Shown: piece after piece, positions 26,658-35,473 of the stretch
How positions within the stretch are numbered: the first letter of the stretch is position 1
Layout of the letters: every line of letters starts with the position of its first letter
Assembly (NCBI GenBank): GCA_044374195.1
Contig: JBILOY010000007.1
Coordinates: forward strand, 46,920 to 110,919
Reading direction: 5' to 3'
Source of the DNA: CAIKZY01 sp044374195
Lineage (GTDB): Bacteria; Actinomycetota; Actinomycetes; S36-B12
DNA: 64,000 bases
Notes under the pieces: model-generated
What the model saw: the letters and a program-made list of their open reading frames with translations, nothing else
Told to the model about the DNA's origin: nothing
Database searches by the model: none
Position numbers and translations under genes: made by a program

Positions 26658-27015
26658 GCGAATCAGGCCGTTGCCGTTCGTCGATCTCCTTGATGCGCTG
26701 ATCGAGCAGCGCGACCTCTTCAGCGAGCCGGCGAATTCGTGCCTCGTGTCGGCTCAGTTCGTAACTGAGCTGCACGCTCACGAGTACCAGCAGAACGATG
26801 GTGACGAAGAAGAGAAGGTTGACCGGTTGGGCAACACCGAGTCGGAAGCTGATCCAGTCGAGCACCTGCGGGAAGAGCGCGAAGAAAAGCGCCATACCGG
26901 CGAAGAAGAGCCAGAGAACCGCGTACTTCTCCTTCAGCACGCCGCGACGCAGCAGATCGAGAATGAAGATGAAGGTGATGATTGCGGTGATCGCCGCGAG
27001 AATGTTCGGGGTCAT
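26650..27015 (-). CDS. DUF2304 small membrane protein
   Basis: A 121-aa protein with three hydrophobic segments (about 1-20, 33-52, 65-87) and a charged, probably coiled-coil C-terminal tail (LSRHEARIRRLAEEVALLDQ). This matches DUF2304, a family regularly encoded next to DPM1-like GT2 genes, as here, where the start overlaps the GT stop by 1 nt. It is probably a membrane partner that anchors the transferase or handles its polyprenyl-phosphate sugar. Confidence 0.8.
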   Translation of the reverse strand: MTPNILAAITAIITFIFILDLLRRGVLKEKYAVLWLFFAGMALFFALFPQVLDWISFRLGVAQPVNLLFFVTIVLLVLVSVQLSYELSRHEARIRRLAEEVALLDQRIKEIDERQRPDSHE

Positions 27016-27740
27016 CAGGTCTCGTCTCCCCGGCTCTGATTCGGCTTCTTCAGCACCGTCGCAACAAGGGCGAGGCTTGCTCGGCCCAGATACAGGGCCG
27101 ACCAGAGCGCATTTTTGCTGGGGCGCCCGATCGCTCGGTAATACATCGTGACCGGAGCCTCGTCGATGACAAGCCCATGGCGGATTGCGATGGAGAGCGA
27201 GCCGACCGTGTCGCCGAGGTACTCAGCCGGGTAGTTCACTGCAAAAAGATCGATGGCCTTCGGGCCGGCAGACCGAAAGCCCGAGGTCGGATCACTGATC
27301 TTCGCCTTGTTCATCCGACTGAGAGCCTTCGAGAGCAGCACCATTGCCCAGCGGCGCGGACCGCCCACGAAGTACATGGAATTCGGATGAAAGCGGGTGC
27401 CCACGACGATGTCCGCGCCGTCGAGACCCACGAGGAGCCGCTCAAGATCAGCAGGGTCGTGCTGACCGTCAGCGTCCACCTGAACGAGGCCCTGGTAGCC
27501 CTCACGCTTGGCATAAAGGAAGGCCGTTCGCATTGCCCCACCGACACCCACGTTGAAGGGGAGGGAGACCACTGCCGCACCGGCCGCGGCCGCGACGTCG
27601 GCCGTCTCGTCGGTCGACCCGTCATTCACGACCAGGATGCCGGCCTGAGGGAGGTGCTCCTTAACCTTGCCAATGACATCGGCGATTGAGCCTTCCTCAT
27701 TCCAGGCGGGGATGGCGATGAGCACCCGCGAGGAATCCAT
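27015..27740 (-). CDS. DPM1-like GT2, polyprenyl-phosphate glycosyltransferase
   Basis: A 241-aa protein. VLIAIPAWNEEGSIADVI, ILVVNDGSTDETAD and VQVDADGQHDP are the classic motifs of dolichol-phosphate mannose/glucose synthase-like GT2 enzymes, followed by the basic tail RFHPNSMYFVGGPRRW. It would load a hexose onto a polyprenyl phosphate for use by GT-C enzymes, of which candidates exist at 23017, 11455 and 54858. ATG 27740 is preferred to 27758 because of the GT2 register and the -10 TACCGT 6 nt upstream. Confidence 0.87.
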   Translation of the reverse strand: MDSSRVLIAIPAWNEEGSIADVIGKVKEHLPQAGILVVNDGSTDETADVAAAAGAAVVSLPFNVGVGGAMRTAFLYAKREGYQGLVQVDADGQHDPADLERLLVGLDGADIVVGTRFHPNSMYFVGGPRRWAMVLLSKALSRMNKAKISDPTSGFRSAGPKAIDLFAVNYPAEYLGDTVGSLSIAIRHGLVIDEAPVTMYYRAIGRPSKNALWSALYLGRASLALVATVLKKPNQSRGDET

Positions 27741-27746
27741 GGGTCC

Positions 27747-27752
27747 ACGGTA
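27747..27752 (-). promoter_or_regulatory. -10 element for the DPM1-like gene (leaderless)
   Basis: TACCGT on the minus strand ends 6 nt before ATG 27740. It would give the genes 27740-23017 their own transcript inside the longer minus-strand run. Confidence 0.45.
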
Positions 27753-27792
27753 GTCCACGGGCGATCTATTCCTTCGGTAGTGAGGCGCGCGG

Positions 27793-28926
27793 CTAGCGGC
27801 TCAGCGAATGAGCGACAGCCGCCGTGAAGTCACGCCAGGTCGGGATGCTCTCAGGCGCTAGTTCCTCCGCGAGATCAATCGCGGAGGCCGAAGCGAAAGC
27901 GCGAGACATCTCATCCGTGCCACCTGTCGATAGCTGACGGGCACCTCGACCCTCCATGATCTCGCCCGCTGGCTGGACTCCGTCGTAGATCACTGGAGTG
28001 CCAAGGCGAATCGCCTCGAGAACCGGGATGCCGTAGCCCTCGATCCCGATCGAGAGGAACACGTCAGCGCGGTGCAGCTCGTCGTAAACCAGCGCGTCAT
28101 CGGCGTGGGTGATCCAGGTGACGGGGAGACGCTCCTCGATAGCCGCTGCGATGGTGTCGTTGATCGACTGGTCTGAAGCTGAGGGCTTTCCAATGAAGAC
28201 AAGCTCGGCGTTGGCGCCTTGCGCGATCGCCCGGCGGAAGCCCGCGAGGATCTCAACCGGCTGCTTGCGCGCCTCGAGGGTGCCAAGGCGTAGGAAGCGC
28301 ACTGGAGCACCTTCTTCTCGCACCCTTGGCACGCGAACCGCGATGTGATCGCCTCCGGGGTGGGCAACGATCGTGGTCTTGCGCAGATCGCGACGCAGCC
28401 GACCGGTGATCTCGTCGGCGGCGTAGTCGCTGATACAGATAACCGAATCGACGCGAGTGAGGTGACGGAAGTATTCACTTACCCACGAGGCAGTGCCGGG
28501 AACGAATCGGTAGTTCGCCGGCTGAGTCATCGGCAGGGTGTCGTAGCCGATCATCGCCGTCGGCATGCAGCGTTCAAAGATCTCCAGGCGCTGAAGCACG
28601 CTGGGCAGGTAAGAGACCTCAGGAAGCAGCCAGCCGTCGTGAACAGCGAGCAGCTCACCGAGCTGCACGCGGACTGTGACCGTCTCGGCGAGATACGCAT
28701 TCACCAGATCGCGAAGGTCTGTCTCCGGGTCGCGCGGCGCGAAGGGCAGGGCGAGCAGGCCGGTGGCCTCCTCGGGTGTAAGCAGGCCGAAGCCACCTTC
28801 GAAGGGCACAACAAAGGATGCAGGCACATCCGCTGGCCAGTTCAGCGCGAGCTGATGAAGCACGCGCTGAATGCCCGTGCCGTACGGGTCAGTCACGAAC
28901 TGCTCAATGTCGACGCCGAGGGTCAA
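27793..28926 (-). CDS. family 4 glycosyltransferase
   Basis: A 377-aa GT-B protein. DPYGTGIQRVLHQL is the N-terminal glycine loop. CISDYAADEI, RFLRLGTLEARKQP and SIGIEGYGIPVLEAIRLGTPVIYD form the C-terminal nucleotide-sugar site of GT4 enzymes. It uses a rare TTG start (28926), with GGAAGGAG about 10 nt upstream. Its position between a methyltransferase (46 nt) and the DPM1-like gene (52 nt) suggests a role in the same glycan. Specificity is unknown. Confidence 0.85.
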   Translation of the reverse strand: MTLGVDIEQFVTDPYGTGIQRVLHQLALNWPADVPASFVVPFEGGFGLLTPEEATGLLALPFAPRDPETDLRDLVNAYLAETVTVRVQLGELLAVHDGWLLPEVSYLPSVLQRLEIFERCMPTAMIGYDTLPMTQPANYRFVPGTASWVSEYFRHLTRVDSVICISDYAADEITGRLRRDLRKTTIVAHPGGDHIAVRVPRVREEGAPVRFLRLGTLEARKQPVEILAGFRRAIAQGANAELVFIGKPSASDQSINDTIAAAIEERLPVTWITHADDALVYDELHRADVFLSIGIEGYGIPVLEAIRLGTPVIYDGVQPAGEIMEGRGARQLSTGGTDEMSRAFASASAIDLAEELAPESIPTWRDFTAAVAHSLSR

Positions 28927-28972
28927 GATGAGTCAGCTCCTTCCAAAGAAAGCCATCAACTACCTGCACAAA

Positions 28973-29653
28973 TCAGTTTCGACGGTATCGGTTCAACTTT
29001 TCAGCTAATGCATCGAGCCGCGCTCTTCTTCTGGCTGTCTTCATGACTCGCGGCCAAATGTGGAATACAGCCGAGACTTCAACTATCCGGCTCAGCTTGT
29101 AGAGCGAGTAAAAGTCAGGCTGAAGCGAAGCCGAAACCGCAACTAATGTGTCATCGATGATTGCCACCTCAAAACCCGACTCTTCAAGAAGGCTGAGCAC
29201 CTTCGCCAAAGGTGGCCAGTCAGGCTGCACACCCATTCCTCGGGCGTCATCTACCGCGATGACGTTCGCTGACTTCCCTCGCGCGTGAATGATGAGTTCG
29301 AGCTCATCCAGCAGGGGGTTCTCCTGCTCATCGGGACCGTCATAGTCGTAGATCCCGTGAGCGTCGAGCCAGAAGAAAGCCGAAACATTCTCGGGGGGAA
29401 GCATCTCTTTCAACACATCACGCGAGGATCCTTGTACGACCGTGATGCGCGGATCCGAAGCGAATCGCGCTTTTGCGGCCGCAGCCAATGAGCTACTGCG
29501 TTCGATCGTTGCGCAGGATCCAAAACTTCTTGCGAGCAGTTCCGAAGTGTCGCCTTGGAAAGTTCCTGTTTCGACTGAGGTACGAGGCTCAGGCAAGAAG
29601 GACTGTGACCACTCGACTAAATATGATGGTAGCCCTTGCCAGAAGAATCCCAT
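28973..29653 (-). CDS. class I SAM methyltransferase-like protein
   Basis: A 226-aa protein with SVETGTFQGDTSELLA (SAM loop), TIERSSSLAAAA, FFWLDAHG and VIAVDDARGMG. This order (E-x-G-T-x-x-G-x-T and later LDAHG) is that of small class I methyltransferases found in glycan loci. ATG 29653 is chosen over 29671 because AGGGGGAAA lies 5 nt before it. The gene and its flanks are clearly lower in GC than the GT genes on either side, so it may have been acquired separately. Confidence 0.7.
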   Translation of the reverse strand: MGFFWQGLPSYLVEWSQSFLPEPRTSVETGTFQGDTSELLARSFGSCATIERSSSLAAAAKARFASDPRITVVQGSSRDVLKEMLPPENVSAFFWLDAHGIYDYDGPDEQENPLLDELELIIHARGKSANVIAVDDARGMGVQPDWPPLAKVLSLLEESGFEVAIIDDTLVAVSASLQPDFYSLYKLSRIVEVSAVFHIWPRVMKTARRRARLDALAEKLNRYRRN

Positions 29654-29689
29654 GCTAATTTCCCCCTTCATTGGTGCTCATCAACTTGA

Positions 29690-32600
29690 TCATGAATGCC
29701 TCAGAGCGGCTAGCAGCTGCTCCGCGTATATCCGTGGTGACTTAGCTGCCAGGTATTCACGCCGCATCTGCTCGCGATCCTCCGCGGAGACCCGGTGCGA
29801 GAGTCGGTACTCGATCGCCTCAGCCACCATCAATGGGCTTACCTCGTCGGGCAGGCGATCAATGAAGGCCGGCGTATCCACGTCAATGGCCAGGCCGTTG
29901 CTGCCCATGCCCGGCGTGCCATAGGCCGCCATGTCGGCCAGCGGGCCGCTTACTCCCAGGAAGGGGCTCACGCGCAACTGGATGCCCAAATCGACACCCA
30001 GGATGCAATCGCGATACTGCTCATCGCTGGTGAAGCCTGTGATCTCGAAGTTCTCCATGCCCGCCTCACGCGCCTGGCGGGTGAGTTGCTCGGCAACTCC
30101 CGGTGTTGCAGCGCCTACGAGATGCAAGTGCACATCATGGCCCCACTGCTTCAGCCATGCGCCGGCCTCGACGATGACGTCGACGAGCTTGGTGCGAATA
30201 TCAACGTAACCGAAGGTGGCGATGTGCTTGGTGCCCGGTTCCCAGCCGAGTCTTGCGCGAGCATCGTCGCGCATCTGCTGGGTGACAGTCTCGACATCGG
30301 GAATTCGGTACGCGGCAAAGGGAAGCAGCCGTGGGATGACACCCGTCTGTTCTGCGATGCGATCGGCCGTGCTCGGCGAATGCATGATCAGCATGCGCGA
30401 TTGTCGGGCGATTTCCCATAGACCGGCGTTCTGCAGCAGGCGCATGTCGTCGAGTTGTTCCTCGAAACTTGGCGACAGCGAACTCTGGCGCTGACCGCGC
30501 AGCATCAGTTGCTCGACACCTCCGCGACCGCGCAAAGCCGCATAGAACTCGATCATGCGCGTGTCATGCGCCACTGCGACAGATTCGACTGTCTTCATAA
30601 CCTCGATGAACGGCACGTGGAAATGACTGTTGCCGATCACGCTGACGAAGGAATCGTGATCGGCTCCGTTCGCGAGCACGGAATCGATGGTGCCGCTCTT
30701 GATGTGCGAATCGACCCGTGCATCGGCGGTCGTGTAGACCGTGAGATCGCAGATCTTCGCGAGCTCACGCCCAACGGTTGCGCTGAAATCAGCGATCCCT
30801 GATTTCTGTGGTGACCACGGCGTCGCGAAGCCGACCGTGAAGGACCCAGGAGCGATGTAAGCGTGCGAATCCGGGATTCCCACGGATGTCTTGCCGAGGT
30901 GAGCTAGTGCGCTTCGCCCGATGGTGGTCTCCAGTGAATCATGCTGGTGAGCGAGAAGCCGCTGCGATTGCTTGGGAAATGCTCGCCTCGTGCCCGCGTA
31001 CTTGCGAATCGTGCGTGCGAAGGACTTCAGGTTCTTCGGATCCACGAGGAAAGACCCGGTACCGATCAACTCACGATGCGCAGGGATGTCGGAGGCCACG
31101 ACATTCGCGCCTGCTGCGATGGCCTCGATGACGGGAAGCGAGAGGCCTTCGTCAAAGCTCGGGACCAACACGACTGACGCACTGCGAAGTGCCTCGGTCA
31201 TTTCCTGATCGCTGAGGCGGCCGGCAGTGACAGCCTCGCCCGGACGCATTGCCGCGTGGATGCTCCAGTGATGAACTCGGGTCTCTTGGCCTGCCATGCC
31301 GATCACGAGCACATCGCGCTCTTCGTCGATACCTGCGGTGGCGACGGCGACAGCAGCGAGCGCCCCGTAGGTGTTCTTGCGCCCCTCATCACCGGTCATG
31401 ATCACGATCGGCCCATCGGGGTTGCCCGGTCGCGGCTTGCCGGTAAGGCCCACGCTCTCTGGCCAGGCAACGGAGGTGGCTGAAGGCGTGCGGCCAAGCA
31501 CCGTGGTCAGCTCTGTCATCACCATGTGCGAAATGCAGACGAATTCGTCATAGAGCGCAAGCGCGTCATGAGCTGCTGCGTACTCCGCGCGTGAACCGGC
31601 ATGGCGCAGGTACACGGTCGGATAGTGCATGGGAATGAAGTCGAAGACGATCGCGATCTTGTGCGCATCGGTGTGAAGAAGCGGCACGAGCGGGGTCGCT
31701 TGTGCCGTCATCGGCGAAGGCTGGATCAGGACCGAGTACCGAGGCGCGGTCTTCTCGGTCACCCGAGTGATCTGCTCGCACGTGCCAGCCAGATCGGCAG
31801 GCAGGATCTCCAAGGCATTGTCGACGAGCAGCACGAGCTTGTCATCGCCCAGCGTGGCTCTGGCGCCTTCGAGCGCACTTCTCGCGAAACGACCGATGCC
31901 GCGGGTGCCAAAAGCTGCTGTCTGCAGGCTCCGTGCATCGAACAGCACCTTCGCACCCGGAGCGACTGCCGGAACGTTCGGCTTAGTGGCAAGGGCGAGA
32001 CGTAGTCTCAGCGCCGCAATCACCCTGCCCAGCTCATCGTCGTGATTATCGGTGCGCTTCTCGAGAAGTGCGTCGGTGTCGTAAGGCCCGTCGGCGAGCC
32101 ATGAGCGAATTTCGTGTTGATTCTCGCGAGTGAGGCCGACGAGCGAGAGACCTGCCGAGGGAAGTGCTGGCATGTACTCGGGCGAGATCCAGTCGACTGC
32201 TTCTGCTGGCGCCTTGCCCAGGTATGCAGGATCAATCAGCTGCTCAATGTTGGCGTTAACGTGCTTGAGGTGCCTGGAGCGAATCACTGACTTCTGAATC
32301 GGGCCAGGCATTTTGGTGATTGCTACTCGAGCCTTGTGTTGGGCGATGCGCGCAGCCTTGCCGACCTTCCGCGAGTACTTCCAACTGCGCGATCCTTCGA
32401 CACTCACCAAAGCGGTACGAAGTTCGTGAATCTGCTTCTCGTATTCAGTCGTCGGTACAGCGTTCTTGACGTCATTGAGGATCAGTTCGCGTTGCCAAGC
32501 ATTCTTCGCGTACGCCTCAGAGTTCGCGTGCTTAAGTTGTGCATGTGGTTCCTGCACCCAACCGTGCACGCCGATGTCGAGGGTGTTCAGGCCAAGGCTC

Positions 32601-33325
32601 ACCTTGGCGAGAAGCTCCGCGTGCTCCTTCGCCACATACCAACGGTTGATGCCGTCGAACGTTGCGAGGAGATAGTCGTTCGCGAGGAAGACCTGCTCCC
32701 ATTCACCATGACTTGGATCGCTTGTGCCGGGGTGAACGGCCTCGATGCACACCACCCACGGGCGATGCTTTGCGAGGGAAAGACCCTGCAGAACGATCGA
32801 CTCGGCACCCTCGACATCGATGGACATGAAGTGAATGACCTCGACAGCATGCGCGTCGAGAATCGAGTCGAGTGAGTCCGTGGCCACCGTGTAAGTGAGC
32901 ACTTCAAATCCACGGGCACGTGCGGCATTGGCTTCCTCGGCGTCGAGGGTTCCAAGGCCCGTGCCCGGCACGCGGTAGAAAGTGAGTTCACCTGGGCCAC
33001 TCGCCGCGGCCATCTCGACCACGATGTCGTTCGGGCGAAAGCGACGAAGTTCATGAGCCAACTGTGGGTCAGCTTCGATGAGCAGACCCCGCCAGCCCAG
33101 GTCATACAAGCTCGCGGTGATCGAGAGATGGCGTGGCTCATTTGCGCCTACATCTACGTAGGTGAGCCGGCGATCAGAAGCCGATTCCTGGATTCCCTCA
33201 TGGAAGGCCCGCCAGACACGGATGTCCTCCGCATTCTGGGCAAACGAGACCTTCTGCTGCACGGGATTCAGGGTAGACGGCGACGGGCTCTCGGAGTCGC
33301 CCTGCGCGGGAGTCGGGGAAGTCAT
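29690..33325 (-). CDS. three-domain protein: FkbM methyltransferase fused to two GT-B glycosyltransferases
   Basis: A 1211-aa protein. The N-terminal FkbM-type methyltransferase (about 25-250) has VSFAQNAEDIRVWRA, YVDVGANEP, LLIEADP and SIDVEGAE. A linker of about 200 residues carries the basic GSRSWKYSRKVGKAARIAQ segment near 315. The first GT-B domain (about 455-835) starts LFDARSLQTAAFGTRGIGRF and has VPSFDEGLSLPVIEAIA. The second (about 840-1210) starts VGFATPWSPQKSGIADFS and ends with ADMAAYGTPGMGSNG. One polypeptide could add two sugars and O-methylate the product, for example to cap a chain. It lies 13 nt after the gmd paralogue. The frame is intact throughout. Confidence 0.85.
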   Translation of the reverse strand: MTSPTPAQGDSESPSPSTLNPVQQKVSFAQNAEDIRVWRAFHEGIQESASDRRLTYVDVGANEPRHLSITASLYDLGWRGLLIEADPQLAHELRRFRPNDIVVEMAAASGPGELTFYRVPGTGLGTLDAEEANAARARGFEVLTYTVATDSLDSILDAHAVEVIHFMSIDVEGAESIVLQGLSLAKHRPWVVCIEAVHPGTSDPSHGEWEQVFLANDYLLATFDGINRWYVAKEHAELLAKVSLGLNTLDIGVHGWVQEPHAQLKHANSEAYAKNAWQRELILNDVKNAVPTTEYEKQIHELRTALVSVEGSRSWKYSRKVGKAARIAQHKARVAITKMPGPIQKSVIRSRHLKHVNANIEQLIDPAYLGKAPAEAVDWISPEYMPALPSAGLSLVGLTRENQHEIRSWLADGPYDTDALLEKRTDNHDDELGRVIAALRLRLALATKPNVPAVAPGAKVLFDARSLQTAAFGTRGIGRFARSALEGARATLGDDKLVLLVDNALEILPADLAGTCEQITRVTEKTAPRYSVLIQPSPMTAQATPLVPLLHTDAHKIAIVFDFIPMHYPTVYLRHAGSRAEYAAAHDALALYDEFVCISHMVMTELTTVLGRTPSATSVAWPESVGLTGKPRPGNPDGPIVIMTGDEGRKNTYGALAAVAVATAGIDEERDVLVIGMAGQETRVHHWSIHAAMRPGEAVTAGRLSDQEMTEALRSASVVLVPSFDEGLSLPVIEAIAAGANVVASDIPAHRELIGTGSFLVDPKNLKSFARTIRKYAGTRRAFPKQSQRLLAHQHDSLETTIGRSALAHLGKTSVGIPDSHAYIAPGSFTVGFATPWSPQKSGIADFSATVGRELAKICDLTVYTTADARVDSHIKSGTIDSVLANGADHDSFVSVIGNSHFHVPFIEVMKTVESVAVAHDTRMIEFYAALRGRGGVEQLMLRGQRQSSLSPSFEEQLDDMRLLQNAGLWEIARQSRMLIMHSPSTADRIAEQTGVIPRLLPFAAYRIPDVETVTQQMRDDARARLGWEPGTKHIATFGYVDIRTKLVDVIVEAGAWLKQWGHDVHLHLVGAATPGVAEQLTRQAREAGMENFEITGFTSDEQYRDCILGVDLGIQLRVSPFLGVSGPLADMAAYGTPGMGSNGLAIDVDTPAFIDRLPDEVSPLMVAEAIEYRLSHRVSAEDREQMRREYLAAKSPRIYAEQLLAALRHS

Positions 33326-33338
33326 CGCGGCGGCCGGC

Positions 33339-34319
33339 TCAGAAATCCAGCCAGAGAAGCTCTGGGTCTTTCAAGAGTGCCGTGTCGTACTCGACCATGC
33401 GCTTGGCCATGGAGTCGAAATCGACCGTGTGCCGCCAGCCCAACTGGGTGTAGGCGGCCTTGCTCTCGCCCACGAGCATGTTGGTATCGGCCTGACGGGC
33501 GTTATCGCTGGTACTAACCACGAGATCAGCCCAGTCGGTGATGCCGGCGGCTTGGAAAGCCTTGGTGATGAAGTAGGAAAGCCGATGCGAGATGCCGGTT
33601 GCCAGCAGGTAATCATTTGGCTGATCTGCTTCGAGCATCAGCTTGGCCGCATTCACGTAGTCGGGTGCCCAGCCCCAGTCACGCGCGACTTCGATGTCCC
33701 CGAGCTCAAGCACCTGCTGCTGTCCCGCAGCGATCTTCGCTACCGCCATGCTGATCTTGCGAGTCACGAAGTTCGGGCCACGAAGCGGAGACTCGTGGTT
33801 GTAAAAGATGCCGGAGACTGCGAAGAGTCCATCGTTCTCGCGAGCCTCGCGCACGCGCGCCATCGCATCGGCCTTCGACTTGGCATACGGACTCTTGGGC
33901 CCGGTCTCCATCGCCTCGGTCTGCGGTGATCGGTCAACGCCCTCGAAGACGAGCGCGGAAGAAGCTTGGAACATCCGTGCTTGCTTCGGCAGCTTTCTCA
34001 TCGCGTTGAGGAGAGCTTCAACCGCACCGACATTGATGCGCCGCACTTCCTCCTGGTGATCCCACGAATCACCTGGTGCAGTGAAACCACCGAGGTTGTA
34101 TATGAAATCTGGCGAACTATCGATGGCGATCTGCGTGAGCGAGGTGGAATCCTCAAGATCGCTTTCGATGATGCGGATCTCCGGTGCGTAACGCACCAGA
34201 TGCGCAAAATCAGTGCCTGGCTTCACGAGCCCAACAACATCCAAGCCCTCGCGAGTGAGCATGCGGGACAGGATCGTGCCGTCCTGGCCGGATGCGCCCG
34301 TGATGAGAGCAGTTGTCAT
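33339..34319 (-). CDS. diverged GMD paralogue, probable GDP-sugar reductase or epimerase (SDR)
   Basis: A 326-aa extended SDR starting at ATG 34319 (MTTALITGASGQDG). It keeps GMD-specific features: GASGQDG, NHESPLRG, FVTRKI and DWGWAPDYV. In gmd next door the active-site segment is STSEMFG. Here it is SSALVFE, so the catalytic Glu is lost and Thr becomes Ser, while Tyr and Lys remain (SPYAKSK). The RRSSSF nucleotide segment is also replaced. Loss of the acid/base Glu argues against 4,6-dehydration. Reduction or epimerisation of the gmd product to GDP-rhamnose or a similar sugar is more likely (inference). It lies 16 nt after gmd. Confidence 0.75.
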   Translation of the reverse strand: MTTALITGASGQDGTILSRMLTREGLDVVGLVKPGTDFAHLVRYAPEIRIIESDLEDSTSLTQIAIDSSPDFIYNLGGFTAPGDSWDHQEEVRRINVGAVEALLNAMRKLPKQARMFQASSALVFEGVDRSPQTEAMETGPKSPYAKSKADAMARVREARENDGLFAVSGIFYNHESPLRGPNFVTRKISMAVAKIAAGQQQVLELGDIEVARDWGWAPDYVNAAKLMLEADQPNDYLLATGISHRLSYFITKAFQAAGITDWADLVVSTSDNARQADTNMLVGESKAAYTQLGWRHTVDFDSMAKRMVEYDTALLKDPELLWLDF

Positions 34320-34335
34320 AAGACGTTGCAGTTCC

Positions 34336-35340
34336 TTAGAACTGGCCTTCCTTTGCACCTTCGAGACGCGCGATATCGGCGTCGACCATGATGCGGGCGA
34401 GCTCCGGCGGATGTACCTTTGCTTCCCAGCCGAGCTTGGCCTTGGCCTTGCCGGCGTCGCCGATCAGTTCATCCACCTCAGTGGGGCGCAGGAACTTGGG
34501 ATCGAACTTCACGTACTTCTCCCACTCCAAGCCCGCGTGCTCAAACGCGAGAGTGAGGAAATCCTTGATCGTGTACGCGGTGCCGGTGGCGAGCACGAAG
34601 TCATCGGGCTCATCGGCCTGCAGCATGCGCCACATTCCATCGGTGTACTCAGGTGCGTAACCCCAGTCGCGGATGGAATCGAGGTTGCCCATCCAAAGCT
34701 CGCTCTGATTGCCCTTGACGATGTCCGCGACGGCAAGGGTGATCTTGCGAGTCACGAAAGTCTCGCCGCGGCGTGGTGACTCGTGATTGAAGAGCTGGCC
34801 ATTGACCGCGAACATGTCGTAGGCCTCGCGGTAGTTCTTGGTGATCCAGTAGCTGTAGACCTTTGCGGCTCCGTACGGGCTGCGCGGGTAGAACGGGGTT
34901 TCTTCGTTCTGCGGGGGCGGGCTCGCGCCGAACATTTCGGATGTCGATGCCTGGTAGAAGCGGATGCTCGTATCGGTAGTGCGGATCGCCTCGAGCAGGT
35001 TCAGGGTGCTGACACCTGTTGCCTCGGCGGTGTACAGCGGCTCATCGAAGCTCACGCGCACGTGCGACTGGGCGGCCAGGTTATAGACCTCACTGGGTCG
35101 AAGCTCACGAATCAGCTGCTGCATGCGAGCGGCATCGGTGACATCGCCGTAGTGCAGGTGAAGATTTTGGCCCGGGATGTGCTCGTCGTGGTGCAGGTGA
35201 TCGATGCGGCCCCGGTTGAAGGAAGAGGAGCGGCGCACGAGGCCGTGGACCTCGTAGCCCTTCTCGAGCAGCTGGCCGGCCATGTACGAGCCGTCCTGAC
35301 CGGTGACACCGGTGATGAAGGCGCGCTTCGTCTCCGACAC
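34336..35340 (-). CDS. gmd: GDP-mannose 4,6-dehydratase
   Basis: A 334-aa extended SDR that converts GDP-mannose to GDP-4-keto-6-deoxymannose, the precursor of GDP-fucose, GDP-rhamnose and related sugars. All family hallmarks are present: GVTGQDGSYMAGQLL, RRSSSFNRGRIDHL, AAQSHVRVSF, STSEMFG, the catalytic SPYGAAK and NHESPRRG-TFVTRKI. GTG 35340 follows GGAGGAA. It heads the long minus-strand run ending at 23017. Product use is suggested by the paralogue at 33339 and the fucosyltransferase-like gene at 22031. Confidence 0.95.
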   Translation of the reverse strand: MSETKRAFITGVTGQDGSYMAGQLLEKGYEVHGLVRRSSSFNRGRIDHLHHDEHIPGQNLHLHYGDVTDAARMQQLIRELRPSEVYNLAAQSHVRVSFDEPLYTAEATGVSTLNLLEAIRTTDTSIRFYQASTSEMFGASPPPQNEETPFYPRSPYGAAKVYSYWITKNYREAYDMFAVNGQLFNHESPRRGETFVTRKITLAVADIVKGNQSELWMGNLDSIRDWGYAPEYTDGMWRMLQADEPDDFVLATGTAYTIKDFLTLAFEHAGLEWEKYVKFDPKFLRPTEVDELIGDAGKAKAKLGWEAKVHPPELARIMVDADIARLEGAKEGQF

Positions 35341-35473
35341 ATTTCCTCCAGAATCCGCGATCCACGGCTCTTCACGCCTGTGGATAACTGCGATCGCAGC
35401 CTACCGCTACCTCGCTTCAATCCAGTCGTGGGAAGTACAACCCGAGTGTCACTGACCCCCTGGTCTTCCTGAA

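Noticed and set aside
35379..35387. A perfect DnaA-box 9-mer (TTATCCACA on the minus strand) in the gap upstream of gmd.
   Set aside because: Single copy with no cluster of boxes, no AT-rich unwinding region and no replication genes nearby. One such 9-mer is expected about every 130 kb per genome when both strands are counted, so chance explains it.
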